Position numbers and translations under genes: made by a program. DNA of 17,712 bases from Desulfobacterales bacterium (GTDB lineage: Bacteria > Desulfobacterota > Desulfobacteria > Desulfobacterales > Desulfobacteraceae), in contig JAKSAU010000668.1 of assembly GCA_022361535.1 (NCBI GenBank), positions 1-17,712 on the forward strand, read 5' to 3'. The notes below the pieces were generated by a model that saw only the letters and a program-made list of their open reading frames with translations, was not told where the DNA came from and ran no database searches. Of this stretch, positions 1 through 6,523 are shown in pieces (the first letter of the stretch is position 1; the number at the start of each line of letters is the position of its first letter).

Positions 1-98
1 AGATCTATGGCAGCATCTTTTTCTTCAGGCGCTAGTATACTTTTTTTCAATTGGGCAATTGCAGTATAAAGCTCATGGGTTGTGTCTGGTTGCTTCAT
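1..98 (-). CDS. Partial gene following the Pvc16-like gene in the eCIS operon (5' end only)
   Basis: Only the first 32 codons are visible; the gene continues past the left edge. The ATG at 98-96 overlaps the TGA of the preceding gene as ATGA, and a GGTGA Shine-Dalgarno lies a few bases upstream, so this is a translationally coupled member of the injection-system operon. The visible N-terminus begins MKQPDTTHELYTAIAQLKK and is polar and probably helical, with no signal peptide. Too little is present to name a family. From known eCIS operon content it could be another baseplate protein, the AAA+ ATPase or an accessory protein, but this is a guess from context. Confidence 0.7.
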   Translation of the reverse strand, partial: MKQPDTTHELYTAIAQLKKSILAPEEKDAAID

Positions 99-1405
99 AT
101 TGTCACCACTGGTCCGTTAAATACGCCGTCGCCATCAACAGTCAAAGAACTTACCGCACCGTCAACCTCAATACGGATCATATAATCCATGGTCGGTATT
201 TGTGAAAACTGGACAGTCACACTGCCGGTTTCGGTTGCAGGCGCGGTGATGCCGTTACCATCAGGGACACTAAGCCTGTAGGCCCGGGCACCAGATGCGG
301 TAGGATCGGCAGGGTGTAATAAAATGAACACACTTTGTTTTTCAGTTATTGGCTGTTCTGTCTCAATCTCCAAACTTCCTGTCCGGTAATTCAATTCCTC
401 TATTAGGTCAGTGCTGTCGATTGTCACTGTCGAGTCGCTGATCACGGGTGTGATGACAAACACGCCTAAATTCGACACTGACGTCTTTCTCAATTCCTCG
501 GGATCGCTTATCAACTCCCGATGGGCAACTTTTAAAGAATTAATTCCCGCATGAATACCTGCAGGTAAAGGATCCGGCAGCGCTATGGTAATGGAAGAAT
601 CCGCAACATCCTCTACAAACCCTGTAAAATCAAGATCCTGGATTTCAACTATGGTATTTGATCCTTCAAAGTCAGAACCGGTGACAACAATGGTGGAACC
701 GGCGATAATCGGTGAATCAGCCCCTTCCTGAGGCTGTACAGAGTGAATCACCGGGGTTGCCTGGTTGAATGCATAGCCAAGCCGTTGAAGAACAGGAAGA
801 GAGGGACGTGCAGGCTCAATGCTTTCAATGATAACTGTGCTCACATGATACGCAAGAGTGGTCCTGTAGCTTGCCTGCAATGCCGGCCACAGCTTTGAGA
901 CTTCTTCACGACTCATGACTTCAGGTGTAATGCGTATCCGCTCTATTTGCCGGGCCAGACCCGATTGTGCCAGCTGTACCGGGAACCCTGCAGCGGGTGC
1001 ATCCGGATTGAGCGCCTGATCTATGACCTGCCTGTCAGGCACGGCGCGTTGGTGAAACTCCTGAACTACTTCCCCAAGAAGTATTTCAGAATAAAACGGC
1101 TGTTCACCATAGACTGTAATCAGATAATGAAGATCCAGTGCCAAAGGCGGTGCATTTGTTACTTGCCCACGGCTGTTGCGGGACGGCAGGTCAACATTTC
1201 TCCACCCCTGATTATGGGATACCTGGTATAGAAAAATATTTACCTGGTTGGGGTCTGATGCGCCTGACAAGTCAATTTTATCAGGTGCACCGGTACTGAC
1301 CGATACCGCCCCAATCGAAGATGAAACCGGATCTAAGCTGAATCTATTGGTTAATATTTCACGAAGAACCGCAGTCACGGCCGCAATACCAAGGCTTGTG
1401 CTCAT
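95..1405 (-). CDS. DUF4255 / Pvc16-like tail terminator protein with IPT/TIG-like C-terminus
   Basis: This 436-residue protein matches the Pvc16/Afp16 N-terminal family (DUF4255), proposed in contractile injection systems to cap the tube and sheath. Residues 1-195 carry the family pattern: an N-terminal helix with TAVLREIL, then NIFLYQV, a YLITVYG segment and a late LWPALQASYR segment. Residues about 217-320 look like an Ig-fold IPT/TIG domain (PVIHSVQPQEG, then AGSTIVVTGSDF), and about 320-436 are further beta-rich. This is longer than the DUF4255-only form. The ATG overlaps the previous stop as ATGA (1405-1402) with GGAGG six bases upstream. It is soluble, with no signal peptide. The family assignment is strong; the capping role is taken from family knowledge. 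Confidence 0.88.
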   Translation of the reverse strand: MSTSLGIAAVTAVLREILTNRFSLDPVSSSIGAVSVSTGAPDKIDLSGASDPNQVNIFLYQVSHNQGWRNVDLPSRNSRGQVTNAPPLALDLHYLITVYGEQPFYSEILLGEVVQEFHQRAVPDRQVIDQALNPDAPAAGFPVQLAQSGLARQIERIRITPEVMSREEVSKLWPALQASYRTTLAYHVSTVIIESIEPARPSLPVLQRLGYAFNQATPVIHSVQPQEGADSPIIAGSTIVVTGSDFEGSNTIVEIQDLDFTGFVEDVADSSITIALPDPLPAGIHAGINSLKVAHRELISDPEELRKTSVSNLGVFVITPVISDSTVTIDSTDLIEELNYRTGSLEIETEQPITEKQSVFILLHPADPTASGARAYRLSVPDGNGITAPATETGSVTVQFSQIPTMDYMIRIEVDGAVSSLTVDGDGVFNGPVVTI

Positions 1406-2379
1406 ATAGTGCCTCCGGTTTTCTTTTTTAAGTATTCTTCAAGTGACAATGCCGGTTGCCGGTTCACGGCTGGTTTAGATTTCTTTGATTTTTGCCCTTG
1501 CACGGCAGAGATTTCCACGGTCCCGATATTTATGGAAACCGAATTGCCAAAAAGTTCTTTTGATGTTTGATCTGGTTTTTCAGGAATATCAAAAGATGGC
1601 GGCTCTGTTTTAGGACGCAAAATAGTTGCTTGTTTTTTATGCTGGGCCGGCTTGTCTTGCGTTTTTTCGGGGTCTAATACTTTCCTTTTTGTCTGTGATA
1701 GGGTTTCAATGGGCCTATGGACAGCGATTTTTCTAATCGACGAAGGTGGCTCATTTGGTTTGATCGAAGCATCTTTCTTAGTCATCATATTCATGGGTTC
1801 AGGTGCCACTGCCTTAGGATCTTCGGAGACCGTAAATATTTCCCTTGTATGTTGGGTTGTATTTAGAATCTCTTTTGTCTTTTTGATTCGTACAACCTGC
1901 TTTTCATGCGGCGATGAAGGTTCTGCACTGTATATTGACTTGACCCCTGGTTTGGGTTTTTGCTCCCCATCTTTTTGGACTGGCGTCTGACTGTCAGGGT
2001 TAGGCCTTTGTTGCTCCTCATGTGTCGTTTTCAGGTCCGGTTCTGTTAAAAAGATTTGTTTCGTACGTTCACTTTTAACATCCTTACTAGGACCCGGTAT
2101 TTTATGCTTGAAGCTACTCTTCTCCTCTGTAGCATGGTTATTTCCCATATCCATACGAGGCTTTGGGCTGTCAGGGATATGCGTGTCTTTTATGTCTTGT
2201 TTTCCAACCGGCTTGGTTGAATGTTGATACAGGTGAATTTGTGTTTGCTCTTCTGGCTCAAACTCTCCTGTGCCGGCATCCCGTTCAAAGCGAGATCGTG
2301 GTCTAGCAAGCAGAACGGATTCATTGCCCTTAACCTTATTTTGAGCCTTGTTTAGTATATTATCTATGAATTTGTTCAT
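1402..2379 (-). CDS. eCIS-associated basic, intrinsically disordered protein with conserved C-terminal tail
   Basis: About 325 residues dominated by Lys, Pro, Thr, Glu and Gln with almost no hydrophobic runs, so largely disordered. An N-terminal helix (MNKFIDNILNKAQNKVKG) precedes the disordered middle. The last 45 residues are distinctive: SINIGTVEISAVQ, a Lys/Pro linker, then PALSLEEYLKKKTGG. I recognise this end as a recurring signature of a hypothetical protein placed beside DUF4255 genes in eCIS loci; its role is unknown. An in-frame GTG at 2391 would add four residues, but the ATG at 2379 forms an ATGA overlap with the preceding stop, as at the two downstream junctions, and has GGGG 11 bases upstream, so I prefer 2379. 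Confidence 0.8.
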   Translation of the reverse strand: MNKFIDNILNKAQNKVKGNESVLLARPRSRFERDAGTGEFEPEEQTQIHLYQHSTKPVGKQDIKDTHIPDSPKPRMDMGNNHATEEKSSFKHKIPGPSKDVKSERTKQIFLTEPDLKTTHEEQQRPNPDSQTPVQKDGEQKPKPGVKSIYSAEPSSPHEKQVVRIKKTKEILNTTQHTREIFTVSEDPKAVAPEPMNMMTKKDASIKPNEPPSSIRKIAVHRPIETLSQTKRKVLDPEKTQDKPAQHKKQATILRPKTEPPSFDIPEKPDQTSKELFGNSVSINIGTVEISAVQGQKSKKSKPAVNRQPALSLEEYLKKKTGGTI

Positions 2380-3095
2380 TCTGATATGCACCCCAAATAA
2401 TATGAACGCCTTTGCGGTGACAAAGACAGAATATCAGTCTCGGACCAGTGGTACGCGGATGCGATAATATGGATATCACTCAGCATCTTTTGAGCTTCGG
2501 TTACAAGCTCATGCCAGAAAACACTGACAATATCAAAAAGCGCATTCCACTCGTTGTGGCATTTCGGGCATTTGATAAGAAAACGGATATCAGCTAAAGG
2601 ATCATTTTTTTCCATTTCCTGTTCAATTTTGTTTACCGCCCTTTTTGAAAATGACAGTTCTGAATTTTCAACACACTGCAATATAAATTCATGTCGTGAA
2701 CGATTGTCCCGCGACTGGCTGAGTAAATTTTCAATATCAAGGCTGGTGGGCTTTCGCACATTGAATTGCAAATCCTGATAGGACACGCTGAAATGACCAT
2801 CTGAAGGGCTTTCCGAACTTTGGGAGGCTTGAGACAACAGATCCGGGATATGGACATCCATTTCAACAGTTTCATTGCACTCAGGACAAGAATCAATACA
2901 GGAAATGTCTTTGCCAAAGGTCTCCATGCGAAGGCGCAGCAGTTCTGAATCCCGGTATCCAAGATGCCATTTATAAATGTCATCTGTCGATCCGAGCCCT
3001 GCTGCATGAAGAATTCCCACAGCTTTGCCAGGATGGGAAAAACCGGCAATTGAGTCCCATAACCACAATATGGTTTCAGAAGGTAAAGACTGCAT
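2376..3095 (-). CDS. T4 gp26-like baseplate/hub protein with two CxxC knuckles
   Basis: This 239-residue protein resembles the small phage-type baseplate family found between tube and DUF4255 genes in eCIS operons. Cysteines C70/C73 (CPEC) and C176/C179 (CPKC) form two knuckles that probably bind one zinc or hold the fold together, with an extra Cys at 66. The C-terminus (AYHWSETDILSLSPQRRSYY) fits the recurring pattern A-x2-Y-x-W-x-E-x-EIL-x-L-x3-RR seen in this family. The ATG has GGTGG eight bases upstream, and the stop is coupled as ATGA to the next gene. The structural role is inferred from family and position. The exact equivalence to T4 gp26 or to another hub chaperone is uncertain. 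Confidence 0.75.
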   Translation of the reverse strand: MQSLPSETILWLWDSIAGFSHPGKAVGILHAAGLGSTDDIYKWHLGYRDSELLRLRMETFGKDISCIDSCPECNETVEMDVHIPDLLSQASQSSESPSDGHFSVSYQDLQFNVRKPTSLDIENLLSQSRDNRSRHEFILQCVENSELSFSKRAVNKIEQEMEKNDPLADIRFLIKCPKCHNEWNALFDIVSVFWHELVTEAQKMLSDIHIIASAYHWSETDILSLSPQRRSYYLGCISE

Positions 3096-3148
3096 AGCTT
3101 AAACCACCTACCATTTAAGGTTGTACGATCTAAAAATGAATTGAACGG

Positions 3149-3673
3149 TTATGCGGGCTCTACAAAACTTTCCTCGGTCGGTTCTGTAACTGCATAATCG
3201 CGTTCCCAGCCTTCACATTCTAATTTTAAAGTCTGTATGGCCACGGCATTGGCATTGGCATCCAAATCCGGCAGCGGCTGATACTCAGACGGCCAACAGC
3301 GATAAATATGATAAGAGATAACCAACTGGCCGGATTCATTGTACATTTCAAGTACGATATCTTTTCTAAAATCAGCTAAAGACACCTCACTTCCCAATCC
3401 GGAACCATGATTCCAGACTTTAGAGACCCATTGCTCAAAACTGACATCATGGGTAACACCGCGCTCAAGTGTGATGGCTTCATATTCTGTCCTGCCTGGA
3501 GATTTCCTGCTGGTTGACGGATCTCCCCCCTCACGGTGCTTGACTACCTCTGTAGTTCGTTTCAGCCCGCTTACCTTGCTGATGCCGGCAACATACTTAC
3601 CGTCCCATTTAATGCGGAATTTAAAATTCTTATAAGGGTCAAATCTATTCACGTTAACGCTGAATTGTGACAT
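3149..3673 (-). CDS. Inner tube protein (T4 gp19-like phage tail tube family)
   Basis: A 174-residue protein of the gp19/Hcp-like tail tube family, whose hexameric rings stack to form the inner tube that is driven through the target envelope. Diagnostic segments are the N-terminal DPYKNFKFRIKWDG, VAGISKVSGLKRTTEVVKHREGG, ITLERGVTHD and, near the C-terminus, a KLECEGWERD strand. These are typical of the eCIS/phage tube form rather than T6SS Hcp. The ATG at 3673 has AGGAG seven bases upstream. It lies 12 bp after the sheath gene and 53 bp before the next gene. It is the only tube gene in view; many eCIS loci carry two, so another may lie off the left edge. Confidence 0.92.
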   Translation of the reverse strand: MSQFSVNVNRFDPYKNFKFRIKWDGKYVAGISKVSGLKRTTEVVKHREGGDPSTSRKSPGRTEYEAITLERGVTHDVSFEQWVSKVWNHGSGLGSEVSLADFRKDIVLEMYNESGQLVISYHIYRCWPSEYQPLPDLDANANAVAIQTLKLECEGWERDYAVTEPTEESFVEPA

Positions 3674-3685
3674 GGTTACGCTCCT

Positions 3686-5536
3686 TTATGCTGAGAGTTG
3701 TCCTGCAAGCTGCTGCAATTTTATAATTACGAATTCAGCTGGTTTCAGTGGTGCAAATCCCACCAGGATGTTTACAATTCCCCTGTTGATATCATCCTGG
3801 GTTGTTGTTTCACTGTCGCATTTAACCAGGTATGCATCAGAAGGCTTACTGCCTTGAAACGCGCCCTTTCGAAATAGTCCATGCATAAAAGCGCCGACAT
3901 TCATTCTTATCTGCCCCCACAAGGCTTCGTCATTGGGTTCAAAAACCACCCACTGTGTTCCCCTGAAAAGGCTTTCCTCAATATACAGCGCAACCCTGCG
4001 CACAGACAGATACTTCCACTCTGACGCCATCCGGTCATCGCCCTGCATCGTTCGTGCCCCCCACACAATCCTGCCTGCAGGCGGTCTATTGCGAAGGCAA
4101 TTGACACCAAGTGGGTTTAGTTCACCATTTTCGCTGTCTGTTAATGCAACTTTCAATTGGGGCACCCCTTTGAGTTTGGCATCAAGCCCTGCCGGTGCTT
4201 TCCATATGCCGCGTTCAGAATCGGTGCGTGCAATGACACCTGCTACAACCCCGCTGGGAACAAATGTTTCCATTTGATTGTCGCGTATGATGTTCGGCTG
4301 CATAATCCTGGGGAAATAAATAGCAGCATTTTTACTTGTCGTTCCTACGCCTGACCCAATTCCGGATACAGCAGCATCCTTTGTCAACCAGGATGCCGGC
4401 GGATCTACAAGCAGTATGGCACGGCGGTCTTCACAATAAGAGGCAGCCGCTGTCCAGACAGTAGATTCCACATCTGTTGTCATGGTGTATGGGGGGATGA
4501 CCATCAAGTTAAATAAATCTGCGTCTTCAAGGGCATAAATCCCTGTTTTATTGACTTGGCTGCCAAGATAATCGTTTCCTACAAGCACATTGCCATCGGA
4601 CGCAGATAAAGAGACTCCGGATGATGTGCCTGATGCAAAGGGGTCAGCGCCTGCGGCTGGTGTCCCGCTTTCAGCAGGGCGTGTACCAGGAAGCGCTCCC
4701 ATTGTCATAACAAGTTGTGACTCTTTTTTTAAAACAAGATCAACCCTCCGTTTATGATCTGCAGCAACAGATACATTCCTGATGACTTCCACCACCCCTG
4801 TTGTACCGTCTTTTATGAACAGATTAAAAAGATTGGCTGCATCAGGCCCCACAACATCGTGGTCAATGCGAGCCCGAAGAGTGTTTCCCCAAGCCCCTTC
4901 CTGCGCGGCTTCTAGGTTCAGTGTATCAACGGCCAACTGGGCTCTGGTAACAGGTGTTGCCGCATCCGCGATATCAGAAACGGTCGCGGCGATCGCCGCA
5001 CTTGCCGCATCAGCAACATCCTGGGGGACGGCAGCCCCTGCAACGGCATCTTCAGCAACGTCCGCGATGGCCTGGGCTGCTTCCATTGCTTCGTCACTTG
5101 GGGCGCCTGCTGCAGCGACTTCTGCAGCCGCGGCATCAGCAACATCCTGGGCAGATCCCGCTCCACCAACCGCAGCAGCGGCAGCATCGCTTACCTGTGT
5201 AGCGGCAGCGGTGGCCTCTGCTTCCACAATCGCCCGTGCGGCCAGGCGGGCAGCTTCATCTTCAAAGCTTGGGCTGAAAAGCCTTACAATGATCGCCTGC
5301 TGTCCACCATTGATAAAATAATCGCGAACAGCAAAACTCATGGTACTGTCATTGGACAGCCCGCCAAATCGTTTTTCAAAATCACCATAACTATTTATTA
5401 CCACAGGCGTATCTACCGGTCCGCGAATCGCGCGCCCTATAAATGCGGTAATAGAGGTGGCAACACCTCCAATAGTTCGAACACCACTTGGTAACTCTTC
5501 AATGTACACGCCGGGATATGATACTGTAACGGCCAT
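3686..5536 (-). CDS. Contractile tail sheath protein with Ala-rich insertion
   Basis: A 616-residue sheath protein. Its helical array surrounds the tube and contracts to power injection. The N-terminus (VSYPGVYIEELPSGVRTI, then ITAFIGRA.RGP and FEKRFGGL) and the C-terminal domain (IVWGARTM, YLSVRRVALYIEESL, WVVFEPND, LWGQIR, then F..G.L) are classic. Between about residues 92 and 198 there is an Ala-rich, probably helical insertion, just before the conserved GAWGNTLR segment; it contains QDVADAA twice, 42 residues apart. The ATG at 5536 has AGGAG seven bases upstream. It is the first gene of the operon, with a 987-bp intergenic region upstream. Family assignment is very secure; the insertion is the odd feature. 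Confidence 0.95.
   Translation of the reverse strand: MAVTVSYPGVYIEELPSGVRTIGGVATSITAFIGRAIRGPVDTPVVINSYGDFEKRFGGLSNDSTMSFAVRDYFINGGQQAIIVRLFSPSFEDEAARLAARAIVEAEATAAATQVSDAAAAAVGGAGSAQDVADAAAAEVAAAGAPSDEAMEAAQAIADVAEDAVAGAAVPQDVADAASAAIAATVSDIADAATPVTRAQLAVDTLNLEAAQEGAWGNTLRARIDHDVVGPDAANLFNLFIKDGTTGVVEVIRNVSVAADHKRRVDLVLKKESQLVMTMGALPGTRPAESGTPAAGADPFASGTSSGVSLSASDGNVLVGNDYLGSQVNKTGIYALEDADLFNLMVIPPYTMTTDVESTVWTAAASYCEDRRAILLVDPPASWLTKDAAVSGIGSGVGTTSKNAAIYFPRIMQPNIIRDNQMETFVPSGVVAGVIARTDSERGIWKAPAGLDAKLKGVPQLKVALTDSENGELNPLGVNCLRNRPPAGRIVWGARTMQGDDRMASEWKYLSVRRVALYIEESLFRGTQWVVFEPNDEALWGQIRMNVGAFMHGLFRKGAFQGSKPSDAYLVKCDSETTTQDDINRGIVNILVGFAPLKPAEFVIIKLQQLAGQLSA
4940..5265 (-). repeat. Ala-rich insertion of the sheath gene with internal 126-bp-spaced repeat
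   Basis: The segment coding roughly sheath residues 92-198 is GC-richer than its surroundings and carries an exact 19-bp repeat (GCATCAGCAACATCCTGGG on the plus strand) at 5007-5025 and 5133-5151. The spacing of 126 bp equals 42 codons, so the repeat keeps frame and gives QDVADAA at residues 130 and 172. This suggests growth by in-frame tandem duplication followed by divergence. Confidence 0.7.
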
Positions 5537-5604
5537 ATGCAGTCTCCTAAGTTATATTGGATATAAAAATCTAACCGTCTAAATTAATAAGAAATTATTA
5601 AACA

Positions 5605-5632
5605 TTGACACTTGAATGAATACGGATACAAT
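5605..5632 (+). promoter_or_regulatory. Strong sigma70-like promoter without an obvious gene
   Basis: TTGACA at 5605-5610, a 16-base spacer, then TACAAT at 5627-5632, with a predicted start near 5639. This is a perfect -35 and a five-of-six -10, pointing away from the eCIS operon. The next recognised gene on this strand starts almost 900 bases downstream. It could drive a small RNA, or read through into the riboswitch leader. It may also be a chance match in AT-rich DNA. Confidence 0.45.
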
Positions 5633-5920
5633 ACTCAATGGAGTTATGAGTGGATATGATATTGACCACCTCATTTAATACACACACCACTTTGATCAAG
5701 TGAGAGTACATAAAATAAGAAAAATGCATTGTTTTAATTCATATCAACACGATATATGAGCTTCGCATGGAACCGAAGCATCAAATTTCCATTTACTATT
5801 GAGACCGTTTTCATGACGTTAAAACGCTAAACTCTTTAGAACCTGCCGATCAGCCTGGAGTATATGATTTTCGACTGTAAGAATATGAATTTCTGCAGTG
5901 AGAGCTTGAGTTTCGTTCGA

Positions 5921-5961
5921 TCATAGTAGGATAACAACAACCTTGTTGTCAAGAACTATGA
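5921..5961. promoter_or_regulatory. Long interrupted dyad overlapping a candidate eCIS promoter
   Basis: TCATAGT (5921-5927) pairs with ACTATGA (5955-5961), and inside it ACAACAA (5934-5940) pairs with TTGTTGT (5943-5949). On the minus strand the same bases contain TTGACA (5952-5947), an 18-base spacer and TACTAT (5928-5923), a plausible sigma70 promoter reading toward the sheath gene with a leader of about 380 bases. The symmetry covers the whole -35 to -10 region, as expected for an operator. Both readings are inference. Confidence 0.45.
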
Positions 5962-6140
5962 GAATTAAGTGCACCATTAAAACAGGATGGTATATCGCAG
6001 AGCACAACAGGCATAAAACGATTATAATTACAACACATTAAAACTCAAACACTTCTCGTTCAAACCTAAGTTTTTTAAGATTAAAATTTAATTAAAATAT
6101 AGTTCGTTCACCAAGGCCAAATGCTTTGGCAACTGTGTTC

Positions 6141-6152
6141 AAATACGTATTT
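6141..6152. promoter_or_regulatory. 12-bp perfect palindrome AAATACGTATTT
   Basis: A perfect palindrome centred about 40 bp upstream of the -35 box of the riboswitch promoter. Position and symmetry suit a dimeric regulator binding site. No second copy was noticed, so this is tentative. Confidence 0.3.
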
Positions 6153-6186
6153 ATTCATACCCAATTAGCACATCTTTAATATTTGA

Positions 6187-6214
6187 TTGACAATTTAATC
6201 AAATCGCTTATCAT
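6187..6214 (+). promoter_or_regulatory. Sigma70 promoter for the riboswitch/EAL-HDOD transcript
   Basis: TTGACA at 6187-6192, a 16-base spacer and TATCAT at 6209-6214, with a predicted start at about 6220-6222. That start coincides with the 5' edge of the riboswitch, which strongly supports both calls. The resulting leader to the EAL-HDOD start codon is about 300 bases. Confidence 0.75.
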
Positions 6215-6221
6215 ACACTTT

Positions 6222-6290
6222 TATTAGCCAAACCTGTTGCGAAGCAGGGACGGAAAGCCACGGATCTCAAAAGAGACCGCCGGGTTGCAG
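6222..6290 (+). ncRNA. GEMM-I cyclic dinucleotide riboswitch (c-di-GMP-I class, possibly cGAMP variant)
   Basis: The conserved core is present in order. CAAACC is followed by P2 (CCTGTT 6233-6238, GCGA GNRA tetraloop 6239-6242, AGCAGG 6243-6248). GACGGAAAGCCACGG follows (6249-6263), then P3 (TCTC 6265-6268, AAAA loop, GAGA 6273-6276), and GCCGGGTTGC closes the core (6279-6288). The ligand-stacking A equivalent is A6254 and the ligand-contacting C is C6288. The other ligand-contacting base, G20 of the Vc2 RNA, is ambiguous: it is G6227 without gaps, or A6226 if one C of GCC is inserted. The A form gives three P1 pairs (T6225-A6289, T6224-G6290, A6223-T6291). No clear intrinsic terminator follows, so the expression platform is not evident. 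Confidence 0.88.
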
Positions 6291-6523
6291 TTCAAAACCC
6301 ATCTTGATCTGCCACTGGCATTGCATTCGAGGTAATTTAGAAGAAGAATAGGCGATTCGTCCTAATTCGGCAGGATTATTGGTCAAACTATAACCAGGTT
6401 TGTCAATTGAGATAATATTTGTTAGGATAAATCCAATATTTCCATTTGACACCTTTTAAAAATTATCAGACCGGATTTGTCCCATTTGAAATCAGGGCAC
6501 AAAATCCATTGAACGGATAGCAA

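Larger units (their letters stand above)
5537..6523. other. 987-bp AT-rich intergenic region between the eCIS operon and the EAL-HDOD gene
   Basis: No convincing protein-coding gene is present on either strand. It is clearly more AT-rich than the flanking genes. It holds a plus-strand promoter-like pair (5605-5632), a GCTTCG/CGAAGC hairpin (5760-5779), a long dyad overlapping a possible eCIS promoter (5921-5961), a GCCAAA/TTTGGC hairpin (6116-6130), a 12-bp palindrome (6141-6152), a sigma70 promoter (6187-6214) and a GEMM-I riboswitch (6222-6290). The 233 bases between riboswitch and EAL-HDOD start contain no ATG in any plus-strand frame and only weak hairpins. Confidence 0.8.

Noticed and set aside
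1652..1990. Hydrophobic 112-codon plus-strand frame
   Set aside because: It lies opposite the well-supported eCIS disordered-protein gene; its hydrophobic look arises from complementing Lys- and Glu-rich codons.
4782..5321. Long Ala/Ser/Thr-rich open frame on the plus strand
   Set aside because: It is the antisense of the GC-rich, Ala-rich sheath insertion; such sequence lacks stops in several frames. It has no ribosome site and no family resemblance.
3686..5536. Type VI secretion or ordinary myophage tail instead of eCIS
   Set aside because: The sheath is the long YPGVYIEE type rather than TssB/TssC, and the DUF4255 protein plus the tail-motif disordered protein are eCIS-style. No capsid or packaging gene is in view, although the left flank is unseen.
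6126..6140. TTGGCAACTGTGTTCA as a sigma54 promoter
   Set aside because: The -12 GC is missing (TTCA in place of TTGC), so the match fails at an essential element.
6267..6452. 61-codon minus-strand frame over the riboswitch
   Set aside because: It overlaps the aptamer, lacks a ribosome site and has no recognisable protein features. The RNA reading explains the sequence better.
6446..6474. TTGACA at 6446 as a second promoter for the EAL-HDOD gene
   Set aside because: No acceptable -10 box lies at 15-19 bases; the upstream promoter at 6187 is much better.
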